NCBI GenBank assembly: GCA_964434165.1
Contig: CAYSUS010000033.1
Coordinates: 7,079-71,078 of the forward strand
Source of the DNA: CAYSUS01 sp964434165
GTDB taxonomy: Bacteria; Planctomycetota; Planctomycetia; Pirellulales; Thermoguttaceae
Direction of reading: 5' to 3'
DNA length: 64,000 nt
Of the stretch, positions 28,889 to 36,636 are shown piece by piece (the first letter of the stretch is position 1; every line of letters starts with the position of its first letter). Both the position numbers and the translations under genes were made by a program. The notes beneath the pieces are model-generated. The model was not told where the DNA came from. It ran no database searches and was given only the letters and a program-made list of their open reading frames with translations.

Positions 28889-29755
28889 CTATGGACGCTC
28901 CGGCTTCGAAGCCACGGATTTCAACGAGATGCTCACCAGCAGGCTCGGGGAATCGTCCTCCTCGGTGCTGGCCACCATGGCAAAGGTCCCCTGGGCCTGG
29001 CCGGTGGGCGGCTCTTCCAGAACGCTTCGGGTGGGGCCCTGTCGGCGGACCTCGTCGGCCAGTTTGGCCATGGCCTTGTCGCTGAGCAGTCCCCGGTAGG
29101 TGATGCTGCCCGACTGGCGCTTGCGAATCGACTCGAGCTTCGCCGATGCCTTGGCGCGCAGCGTCTTCTTGATCTCTTTCTCCTTCTCGGACAATACGTC
29201 GTCGGGCTTGGCGAAGACCACGTTGGCCAGGCCGGCCAGGTCGGCCGCCGGCTTCTCCGTGGCCACGACCAGGAGTTGCTCGGTCCCCGGGGGAGGAGCG
29301 AACTGGAAGGCGCTGCCGTCGTCGGGGAGCTCGACGCGCGAGCCGGCCTTGACCAGCGGGGCCTTTTCGCCCCGGTCGGTCTTGGGCAAGAGGCACTGGC
29401 GCTGACCGCTGGCGCCTTCGGTGAAGATGTAGATGTAGGCGTCGTCGATCGGCTGGATCTGCACGCGGATCTCATCACCCAGCTCGAACTGGTGCGACGC
29501 CGGATCCACGGCCTTCTCGCCCTCGCCGCGCTTCAGCAGGATCGTGTACTCCAGGGCGACCACGTGCTTGACGCTGTCGGAGAACCCCATCTGCTTGGCC
29601 AGCAGGGAGCCGTCCTTGTCCTCGGCGTACTTGCGCACCAGGTCGCGGAAGCGCAAACCCTCCTCGGCCGCGGCCGGAGCCGCGGTCCACGTCATCGCCA
29701 GGCCGCCCAGAAGGCAGGCGGCGCCCAGCCACCGATGTGTTTGACGGAATCGCAT
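28889..29755 (-). CDS. Exported DUF4384 domain protein
   Basis: A 288-residue protein with a signal peptide (about 1-29, cleaved after AAPAAA). Residues about 80-170 match the DUF4384 pattern (FELGDEIRVQIQP, AYIYIFTEGASGQ, LLPKTD), a domain often found beside caspase-like and kinase genes. The C-terminal part is helical and charged. It lies 43 bases upstream of the WD40-caspase start, on the same strand, so the pair is likely co-transcribed. ATG at 29755 has a GAGGG upstream; a GTG three codons earlier is an alternative. Function unknown. Confidence 0.75.
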   Translation of the reverse strand: MRFRQTHRWLGAACLLGGLAMTWTAAPAAAEEGLRFRDLVRKYAEDKDGSLLAKQMGFSDSVKHVVALEYTILLKRGEGEKAVDPASHQFELGDEIRVQIQPIDDAYIYIFTEGASGQRQCLLPKTDRGEKAPLVKAGSRVELPDDGSAFQFAPPPGTEQLLVVATEKPAADLAGLANVVFAKPDDVLSEKEKEIKKTLRAKASAKLESIRKRQSGSITYRGLLSDKAMAKLADEVRRQGPTRSVLEEPPTGQAQGTFAMVASTEEDDSPSLLVSISLKSVASKPERP

Positions 29756-29970
29756 GGTCCTCACCCTCGATTACGTGGAACTGCCGTCCTCCTGACCCAA
29801 CCGTTTCCCCGCTTGCCCTCCCCAGAGCTGCCGCGTCGTCCCGCTTACCGCGAGCATAGCGCGTGGCCCTTCGAGAGACAAGCCTCCTCTCCCCGCTGCA
29901 AGGGGCCTCCGGGATATGCTACCCGAAAAGCAACCTCTCCTTGCGCGGTCCCGTCGCGGGTCGAGCCTTG

Positions 29971-29989
29971 CGAAGTCTCGAAGACTTCG
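29971..29989 (-). terminator. Small hairpin after the PAAR gene
   Basis: CGAAGTCT-CGA-AGACTTCG is a perfect 8-base stem with a three-base loop, 20 bases past the PAAR stop on the minus strand. It shares the GAAGTCT core with the hairpins at 9705 and 12652. It may terminate the T6SS-spike transcript ahead of the DUF4384 gene. Confidence 0.45.
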
Positions 29990-30008
29990 ATGGTTCGGGC
30001 TTCCGCCC

Positions 30009-30446
30009 TCATCCCCCAATCAGAACTGTGCGCGTGGGAGTGAGCAATTTGTCGCCGAGAAACACCGGTACCCCGATCGGTGGAAGCGGCGGCGGGGGAG
30101 GCATGCCTGGCGGCGCCGGGGGGGGAGGTGGCGCGGGGATGGCGCAACTCCCGAAGTCCGGCGCCGGAAACCACCGCGCCGCAGGCTGCCCGTGGATGAA
30201 AACCGTGGTCGAGCCCTTGCTGATGATCGGCGGAGGCGGGGCTGGAGGAGGGGGATGGGCGATCCCCGGCGGTGCGCTGATTGCCCCGGTGCAGACCACC
30301 GTGCATCCGACGTGGGCCGCGGGCAGGCCCTCGATAACCACGGGCATCGCCACGCACATCGGACACGTGGCCGAAGGCCCGATCACGCCGCTGGGGACCA
30401 GTTGGTCATGGGTGATCGGATCGGTCAGTCGGGCGGCAGGAAACAT
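30009..30446 (-). CDS. PAAR-motif T6SS spike-tip protein
   Basis: A 145-residue protein that should cap the VgrG trimer as the sharp tip of the T6SS. PAAR-type motifs are visible at residues 3-6 (FPAARLTDP) and again at about 87-90 (QPAARW), with THDQ and Cys residues that can bind zinc. Two long proline runs (about 65-74 and 106-125) are unusual and may be flexible linkers. No extra toxin domain follows, so it is not an obvious specialised effector. It follows the FHA-DUF4123 gene and lies in the hcp-vgrG block. Confidence 0.85.
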   Translation of the reverse strand: MFPAARLTDPITHDQLVPSGVIGPSATCPMCVAMPVVIEGLPAAHVGCTVVCTGAISAPPGIAHPPPPAPPPPIISKGSTTVFIHGQPAARWFPAPDFGSCAIPAPPPPPAPPGMPPPPPLPPIGVPVFLGDKLLTPTRTVLIGG

Positions 30447-30501
30447 CGTCTCTCCTCGTCTCGATCCGACGGTGCACGGTCACAAGTCGAAGCCCGACGC
30501 G

Positions 30502-30645
30502 TGAGCGAGGCAAACGGCTGTCCGTGATATCCCTCGCTTACGCTAGCGTGAGGGAGGGAAACCGTTGTCGGTGATTCTCCTCGCTTACGCTTCGGGATTT
30601 CATGCGAAGTGCCTCGCCTACACTTCGGGATTGGATGCGAAGCCC
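30502..30645. repeat. Composite short repeats with a CTCGCTTACGCT core
   Basis: The core CTCGC(T/C)TAC(G/A)CT occurs at 30533, 30580 and 30613. The last two begin a tandem 33-base unit containing CTTCGGGATT and ATGCGAAG. A longer unit starting AAAC(G/C)G repeats 47 bases apart (30512 and 30559). The unit at 30613-30645 supplies the last eight codons and stop of the FHA-DUF4123 gene. Confidence 0.75.
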
Positions 30646-31553
30646 AGTCTTCCCACCACCTCCTCGAACTCAGGCCGAGCGATGATCGTCCACTCCTCGG
30701 CCGTACGGCCCTCGACCATCGCGGCGTCGATGCCCAGGAACAGGTGTTCCATGGCATCGGGTGCCGCCAACTGGAGTTGCGGGGTGAGCACGGTGGGCCG
30801 CGCGAACGCCCCGGCCGTGCGCCGCAGGTGCTCCACCAGCTCGGCCTGCTCCCGCGTGGAGAACAGGCATACCAAGGCGTCTTGGCCCCACCCCTTTTCG
30901 ATCCACTCCAACCGGTCCGCCTCGTCGCCCGGCGAGAGAAGCACCGGCGAGAGCTTCATGCGCGACTCCTCCGGGAGCCAGTGGAACAGGTATTCCGGCT
31001 TGGACAGGCTCTCGGGCAGCGGTTGCTCGATGCGATGGAAGTCCACGACCACGTAGAGCGGGTACTCGGCGCCAAGCAGTGCCGCCACCTGGGCCGGCGG
31101 GATCTGGCTCGCCTTGCCGCGCATCGTGCTGAGTCCCGAGTTGCTCGTCTGGACGCTGTAGCGCACGCTGCCCGGCGTTGGCCGGGCGGGCGCGGACAGG
31201 GAGCCGGCGGTCGCCGCGGAGGGCGGCTCGGCCAGGGCCTCGAGCGGGGCGCCTCCCTCGACGAGGACGCGGAACTCGGTCTGGCCGGCCAGAATGCGAT
31301 CGTCGTGGCGCAGGGCGCTGCGGGCCTCGACCGGCCGGCCGTTGAGTTGCGTCCCGTTGGTGCTGCCGAGGTCCTCCAGGTAGCAGTCGGCGCCGATGGT
31401 CTCCAGGAGGAAGTGCTCGCCCGACATCTTGCCGTCGCTGGGCACGGCCAGGTCGGCCCACTCGGTGCGTCCCACGCGGAGCTTCTGCCCGGCCCGGAGC
31501 GGCAGCCTGCGGCCTGACTCGGGTCCGGAGATGACTTCCAGGATCACGCGCAT
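30618..31553 (-). CDS. FHA domain fused to DUF4123-like T6SS adaptor
   Basis: A 311-residue protein. Residues about 5-100 form an FHA phosphothreonine-binding domain: LRVGRTEWADLAV, the SxxH-type motif GEHFLLE and DLGSTNGTQLNG. After a Pro/Ser linker, residues about 155-300 resemble DUF4123, the chaperone that loads effectors onto VgrG (YPLYVVVDF, LSPVLLSP, HLRRTAG). The usual FRFYDPR-type core of DUF4123 is not clear, so this half is less certain. It is placed between vgrG and the PAAR gene. The fusion suggests kinase-controlled loading of spike cargo (inference). Its last eight residues are encoded within a short repeat. Confidence 0.75.
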   Translation of the reverse strand: MRVILEVISGPESGRRLPLRAGQKLRVGRTEWADLAVPSDGKMSGEHFLLETIGADCYLEDLGSTNGTQLNGRPVEARSALRHDDRILAGQTEFRVLVEGGAPLEALAEPPSAATAGSLSAPARPTPGSVRYSVQTSNSGLSTMRGKASQIPPAQVAALLGAEYPLYVVVDFHRIEQPLPESLSKPEYLFHWLPEESRMKLSPVLLSPGDEADRLEWIEKGWGQDALVCLFSTREQAELVEHLRRTAGAFARPTVLTPQLQLAAPDAMEHLFLGIDAAMVEGRTAEEWTIIARPEFEEVVGRLGFASNPEV

Positions 31554-31591
31554 CGGTCGATTTCCGAGGGGGAGGGCTCTCGCGGCGGCGA

Positions 31592-33775
31592 TCAGAACGG
31601 CGTGGACTTCTGCCCGGTCGTCGAGTCGTCGGCGGGGATCGGCTCGACGGGCGAGGCGTCCTGGGCGGTCTGCGGCGAGGTGGGACTGGAGCCGCCGCCC
31701 ACCCCGGGCGCGCCGCCGCTATTGATGTTCACGAGATTGCCCTGGATGGTGACTCCCATGGCGTCGATTTTCACGAATCCGCCGGCCCCCTTGATCGTCA
31801 GATCGAGGCCCGCCTCGATCACCACGGTCATCCCGGCCTTGAGGTGGATCTCCCGCATCGCCTCCAGGGCGTGAACGCCGCCGACCTTCTCGTGCTGGTC
31901 GCCGAGGATCGCAAGCGACTGCTTGCCGTTGATCGCCTCACTGCGGTTCCCGCCGATCTTCAGGTCGCTGTTGCCGTCGATTTTCTCGGCCTTGTCCTTC
32001 TGGATGACGATGTGCTGGTTGCCGAGGCCGTCGATGCCGCCGATCTTGAGCTTCATGTCCCCGCCGATGTGCTCCTCCTGGTTGCGGTGCACCTTCAGAT
32101 GCTTGTCGCGATAGACCATCTCGTGCTGGTCGCCGGTCTTGCCGCCCTCGCCGTCGGTGCCGACGATCAGGTGCCGGTTGGCACAAACGTTCTCCATCGA
32201 GTCGGCCAGGACCCGGGTGTCCATGTTTCGCTGCGCGTGGAGGAAGATCTGCTCCTGGTCCTTCTTGTCCTCGAAGCGCAGCTCGTTGTAGCCGTCGCCG
32301 TCTGGCGAGGAGTTCGTCTTGATGTAGCTCTTGGTCTTTTCGTCGGGCAGGGCGTAAGGGAGCGTCTGATCGGCGTTGTAAACCAGCCCGGTGATCAGCG
32401 GCTGGTCCGGGTCGCCCTCCAGGTAGCTGACCACGACCTCCTGGCCGATCCGCGGGATAAACATCGACCCCCAGCCCTTGCCGGCCGAGGCCTGCATGCA
32501 GCGGATCCAGCAGGACGTCTTGTCGTCGCGCTGGCCCTCGCGGTCCCAGTGAAACTGCACCTTGACGCGTGCGTGCCGGTCGGGCCAGATCTCCTCGCCG
32601 TCCGGGCCGACGACCATCGCCGTCTGCGAGCCGCGGATCATCGGGCGGGGCGTGGACCGCGCGGGCCGGAAGGTCACCGACTCGGGAATGCAGCGGAAGC
32701 GGTTATGGTAGTCCTCCTCGACGTCCCAGCCAGTCTCATAGGCCAGCGACTCGGTGACCGTGTGCTCGATCGACGTGATCACGTACGACTTGTCCCGCTC
32801 GGTCCCGCTGCGGTGCTGTTTGATCTTGAACTTCCCGCCCGCGTAGAAGCTGCGGCAGGTGCTCTCGGCCACCACGAGGTCGTGGACCACCTCGGCCTCC
32901 TCCATGCGAAGCTTGACGAGGTCCTCGCCGTCACCCTTCTGGGCATACTCGCCGGGGTAGTCGTACAGCTCGTACTTCTGCACTCCGTCGTACGGGACGA
33001 CACTTTGCGTGTTGGTCATCAGGAGCGAGGCGGGCGTCCGCTCGCTGCGCGGGGGATGGTCGATGAAGTTGTAGTCGGTGTAGGCCGCCTTGCCGCTGCA
33101 GAACTCGTATTGGTGCTCCCAGCTTCGGATGTGGTCCTCGATCGCCTTGGAGCGCGTGTCGCGCGGGTAGTTGACTTCCCTCTCATCGCAGTTCTGGTGG
33201 GCGTCCTTGTGGTCGGCCATCACGAGGGTATGCTTGCTCTCCTCGTGCCGGAAGTAGTAGAAGACGCCTTCCTCTTCCATCAGGCGCGAGACGAAGGCGA
33301 AGTCGCTCTCCCGGTACTGCACGCAGTACTCGCGCTTGGGGTGGTTGCCGCGAATCTGCGAGATCTCGTAGTCGCTGAGCCCCAGGTCCTGGAAGACCTG
33401 CTCGATGATCTCGGGGACGGTCTTGTTCTGGAAGATGCGGCAGTCCGTAGTGAGCGTGAGGAACCACAGCCAGGGGACCATCTCGGCCCGGTAGTTCCGC
33501 CGCGTGTCGCCTCCTTCGCCGGCGAACTCGTCGCCCGCGTAGAACCGGCTGATGAACCCGTTGAACGGCCGGTAAGACCCATCGCTCTTTCGAACGCCGA
33601 CGGTGACGCTCTTGCCGACGATCTGGCGGGCCTCGATGGCGTTGTTGTCGGAGATCATCTCCATGTCGAACTGGAAGAGCCCCGAGATCTGCTCCCGCCC
33701 CTGGAACCTGGCCAGCACCAGCCCATCGACCGGCGATTTCAGGTTCAGCATGCGTTCGGTCTGTTTTAAGGCCAT
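31592..33775 (-). CDS. vgrG: T6SS spike protein VgrG
   Basis: A 727-residue TssI/VgrG, the trimeric spike on top of the Hcp tube. The phage gp27-like N-half starts at LVLARFQGREQIS and contains FVSRLMEEEGVFYYFRHE. The gp5-like OB-fold includes ARVKVQFHWDREG and CWIRCMQASAGKGWG. The C-terminal half contains GDPDQPLITGLVYN, then short beta-helix repeats (IVGTDGEGG, KLKIGGIDG). No toxin domain follows. ATG at 33775 starts the conserved ALKQTERML head; an upstream in-frame start would add eight residues. It follows hcp on the same strand. Confidence 0.95.
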   Translation of the reverse strand: MALKQTERMLNLKSPVDGLVLARFQGREQISGLFQFDMEMISDNNAIEARQIVGKSVTVGVRKSDGSYRPFNGFISRFYAGDEFAGEGGDTRRNYRAEMVPWLWFLTLTTDCRIFQNKTVPEIIEQVFQDLGLSDYEISQIRGNHPKREYCVQYRESDFAFVSRLMEEEGVFYYFRHEESKHTLVMADHKDAHQNCDEREVNYPRDTRSKAIEDHIRSWEHQYEFCSGKAAYTDYNFIDHPPRSERTPASLLMTNTQSVVPYDGVQKYELYDYPGEYAQKGDGEDLVKLRMEEAEVVHDLVVAESTCRSFYAGGKFKIKQHRSGTERDKSYVITSIEHTVTESLAYETGWDVEEDYHNRFRCIPESVTFRPARSTPRPMIRGSQTAMVVGPDGEEIWPDRHARVKVQFHWDREGQRDDKTSCWIRCMQASAGKGWGSMFIPRIGQEVVVSYLEGDPDQPLITGLVYNADQTLPYALPDEKTKSYIKTNSSPDGDGYNELRFEDKKDQEQIFLHAQRNMDTRVLADSMENVCANRHLIVGTDGEGGKTGDQHEMVYRDKHLKVHRNQEEHIGGDMKLKIGGIDGLGNQHIVIQKDKAEKIDGNSDLKIGGNRSEAINGKQSLAILGDQHEKVGGVHALEAMREIHLKAGMTVVIEAGLDLTIKGAGGFVKIDAMGVTIQGNLVNINSGGAPGVGGGSSPTSPQTAQDASPVEPIPADDSTTGQKSTPF

Positions 33776-33929
33776 GGAAGCGTTCCTGCGCGGACACAAT
33801 GAGAACGATGCGGGAGGATGGCCGGATTCGAGGCGGGGCTTGCCGCCGGGAGCTTGGGGGGCGCACGCGGCAGGACCGGAGCGCGCGGCGCCGGTCCTGC
33901 CTCGGCGTATCTCGCCAGTCGGGGACCGA

Positions 33930-34412
33930 TCAGGTCGTGGCCTCTTCGACCCGCCACTGGTACTCCACGTTGCCTTTGCTCTTGCCGGCGGAGTCGTTCT
34001 CGGTGTAGGTCACCTTGATCTCCTCGAAGTTGAGCGAGAACTGCTCGGTGGGCGGGGCCTCGGACTGCCCGTCGCCGGAGATGTTGTAGCTGGTGACGAG
34101 CACGTTCTTCAGCTCGTACTTGTAGTACGTCTGTCGGCCGGCGTCGGTGTAGGACGCCGTCAGGTGGATCTGGACCTTGTCGAAGACCTTACCCTTGCAG
34201 ATCGACTCGGCGATCTTGGGGCTGGACTTGTCCAGCTCCTTGACGCAGTGGATGTCTTCCATGATCACGTCGCCGCGGCGACGCGTTTGGCCGGTCGCGC
34301 CGGCCCCGGGCTGGTTCTGGCCCTGGGAGAAGGAGAGCAGGTCGCTCCAGCCCTGATGCTCGGAGTCCCTGCACTCGCCCTCGACACCCTCGAACTTGAT
34401 AAAAGCCGACAT
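33930..34412 (-). CDS. hcp: T6SS inner tube protein Hcp
   Basis: A 160-residue Hcp (TssD), which stacks as hexameric rings to form the secreted tube. Family features are the N-terminal FIKFEGVEGE, the ATGQTRRRGDVIMEDIH loop, KELDKSSPKI and the strand YKYELKNVLVTSY followed by EQFSLNFEEIKVTY. A strong GGAGGTGAG ribosome-binding site eight bases before the ATG at 34412 fixes the start, consistent with high expression. The 154-base spacer to vgrG shows no gene. Confidence 0.95.
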   Translation of the reverse strand: MSAFIKFEGVEGECRDSEHQGWSDLLSFSQGQNQPGAGATGQTRRRGDVIMEDIHCVKELDKSSPKIAESICKGKVFDKVQIHLTASYTDAGRQTYYKYELKNVLVTSYNISGDGQSEAPPTEQFSLNFEEIKVTYTENDSAGKSKGNVEYQWRVEEATT

Positions 34413-34520
34413 CGTCTCACCTCCGAGGAAAAGGAAGTTGGGTTGACACCTCAAGGCGACTCGTAACCGTTCTCGCGATGGTGCGGCGGCCGCCTTGAGT
34501 CGGCCGCCCCGCCGCGTTGA

Positions 34521-35507
34521 TCACCGTTCTATCCCCATTGTCGTCCCGGGCATCCGGGCGTTGCGTGGTTTTTCTCCGGCCGGCGCCCGGGCCGCTCCGC
34601 CCCCGGCGCGCGAGCGCGGCTCGTCGTTGAGGCTAACAAAGGCGTAACGCACGACGCGGCTCGCCTCTTCGGCCACGAGGAACACGGGGAGGGGACCTGC
34701 CGCAGGAAGGCGCTCCCGGAGCTGCCGCAGGCCCACGCACTCGAAGGTATTGCAGATCCGGGCGCGCAGTTCGCGCGGCAGCCCGCAGCCTTCCGCGGTG
34801 TGGAAGATGCAGGAATCTTCGCACGTGATCCTCGGAATCCGGGCGACGTACGCGTCGGCCACCTCCGAGGGCTCCAGGTCCGGGTGACTGGCCATGAAGC
34901 GGGCCATGGACTCCGCGTCCTGATAGGCGGTGTTCCCGCCCTGGGAACAGCAGAAGCCCCCGCACAAGGCGCACGCCCGCTCGAGGATCGCCAGCGGGGG
35001 CGACGTACTGGCGTCCGGGGACACTTCGGTCGTCTCCTCCCCCCCGGCTATCGACGCCTCGCGGGCTTCGATGGCTCTGGCGATCAGGTGCTCGCGAAGC
35101 GCCTCGCACCGCTCGGGCTGGGGAGGCGAGGAGGGACGCCCCAGGGCCGGGACCGTCATGGGGACGTACTTCTCCGGCCCCTCGATCTCGCAGAGACGAG
35201 CCGCCGCGTCGCGGACCTGGCGGAGTCGCCGCTCGAACTGCTCGCGCTCGCGCCGCTGACGCGCTTCCGCCTCCGCACGCGCGACACGGACGCTGCGGCG
35301 GCGCTCGGCGCGGCACTTCCAGAAATCGCAACTCTGGAACAGGCCGAACTGCCTGTCGCTGATCGATCTGCCGCAGACCAGGCATTGCGCCTTGCCGGGC
35401 AGGTAAGCCTTGGCCTTGCCGCGCTTGGGACGAACGATCCCCAGGTCGGTGCCCAGAGGCGGTCCGCCGGCGTCGGCTGCGCGCGTCGTGGATTGCGTGG
35501 AAGCCAT
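34521..35507 (-). CDS. Cys-rich YkgJ-like protein in the T6SS cargo block
   Basis: A 328-residue cytoplasmic-looking protein. An N-terminal zinc-ribbon-like motif (CLVCGRS...CDFWKC, about residues 43-66) is followed by a basic coiled coil (about 70-110). A YkgJ/UPF0153-like cluster lies in the second half: CALCGGFCC (about 185-193) then CEDSCIF...CGLPRE...CNTFEC. The last part is Ala/Gly-rich. YkgJ proteins may bind zinc or iron-sulphur; their role is unknown. Position directly upstream of hcp suggests a T6SS accessory or cargo. The ATG at 35507 is chosen; longer starts at 35600 are possible. Confidence 0.65.
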   Translation of the reverse strand: MASTQSTTRAADAGGPPLGTDLGIVRPKRGKAKAYLPGKAQCLVCGRSISDRQFGLFQSCDFWKCRAERRRSVRVARAEAEARQRREREQFERRLRQVRDAAARLCEIEGPEKYVPMTVPALGRPSSPPQPERCEALREHLIARAIEAREASIAGGEETTEVSPDASTSPPLAILERACALCGGFCCSQGGNTAYQDAESMARFMASHPDLEPSEVADAYVARIPRITCEDSCIFHTAEGCGLPRELRARICNTFECVGLRQLRERLPAAGPLPVFLVAEEASRVVRYAFVSLNDEPRSRAGGGAARAPAGEKPRNARMPGTTMGIER

Positions 35508-35608
35508 GTTTGCGTCCTCGTGATGATCACCGCTACCCCGGCTTCGGAAGCCGCTTAGACGGCGGAGGTCCTCCGGCCAGATCCTCCTCCGGCCATCCAC
35601 AAGCTCGG

Positions 35609-36418
35609 TCAGTCCTGCCAGTCGCCCGGACGGCGGGCGCCCAAGCGGACGTTCGCGCCCAGGGTGTCGCTAATTTGCGGGGCGAAGTTCATGTACGCGC
35701 CGGATTCCACACAAGTCGCAAGCTGGATCGCCGCCAGGGCGATCCACTGCTGACAGTAGTCCCGTCTGGCATTGACCGTCTGGCGGTGGGCTCGGCCGGG
35801 CATCAGGTGGTCCCTGACGAGCCTGGTGCGGACCTGGCTGTTGTACGTTTGGCACTCTCTCTTGATGACGAGCCATTGCCGGTCGTTGTCGTGATGGTAA
35901 CCCCACGCCTGCATCTCCGTGTCGTTGGCGGGCAAGCAGCGGATGACGCCGTAGTTGGTGTAGTCTCGCAGGTGCTCGTTCGTTTGCGGACCGCCGGGCC
36001 CCAGCAGTGCCAAGACTTGGGCTTGGAGCCGTCCCGGCAAGGCGAGTATGTACTCCGCGTCGCGCAGCACGAATTCCTGCCCGCGCCTCTCGGCGACCCA
36101 TCCCTTGGTCGAGCCGTCCCTGTCGCCGAAGGGTATTGCGTCGAAATTGAAGAGTCTGTGTCGGACCGTCCTGATCTTCGGCAAGCGATCCTCTCGAGGT
36201 CTCTGATCCAAAGGGACAGCAACACCTGGTGTGGGCACATGCACCTGTTCGAATTCCCAAGAGCATTCCTCGCCATTATCACGAAACACACTGCGCCGCT
36301 GGGCCCCGAATTCCCCGCTCCCTGCGGTTGTCCGGATCCATCGCAAAAGGTTCCTTCTGCCATCGCTCTCGTTCTGAAACCGTGGAATCCAGCCGTTGGG
36401 GTAGTAGTGGGTCGTCAT
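35609..36418 (-). CDS. Unknown protein of the T6SS cargo block
   Basis: A 269-residue protein with no recognised domain. It has no signal peptide or membrane helix. It is rich in aromatic residues and Arg (MTTHYYPNGWIPRFQ, HHDNDRQWLVIKRE) and shows a lower GC than its neighbours in places, with a possible sign of horizontal origin. A good GGGAGG ribosome-binding site precedes the ATG at 36418. It lies among presumed T6SS effectors or accessory genes between clpV and hcp, so it may be a cargo protein, but nothing proves it. Confidence 0.6.
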   Translation of the reverse strand: MTTHYYPNGWIPRFQNESDGRRNLLRWIRTTAGSGEFGAQRRSVFRDNGEECSWEFEQVHVPTPGVAVPLDQRPREDRLPKIRTVRHRLFNFDAIPFGDRDGSTKGWVAERRGQEFVLRDAEYILALPGRLQAQVLALLGPGGPQTNEHLRDYTNYGVIRCLPANDTEMQAWGYHHDNDRQWLVIKRECQTYNSQVRTRLVRDHLMPGRAHRQTVNARRDYCQQWIALAAIQLATCVESGAYMNFAPQISDTLGANVRLGARRPGDWQD

Positions 36419-36636
36419 GATTGGCCTCCCGTTTCGAAGTTCCTGGTCTGCGGTTCCGGCGCTCCTCGGCTGGTCCCACATTGCCGCAGTCCGCGCCGGC
36501 CGCACCTCATCATCCCTGCGAGATCGCCACCTGGCGGACGCCGCTCTTGGCCCCCGCGGCGTCCTCCCGGCGAGCCCGCGGGTGCCCATGGGATCTGTCG
36601 TATGACAACCAAAGAAGTTGCCTGCTTTCTTGGGGG

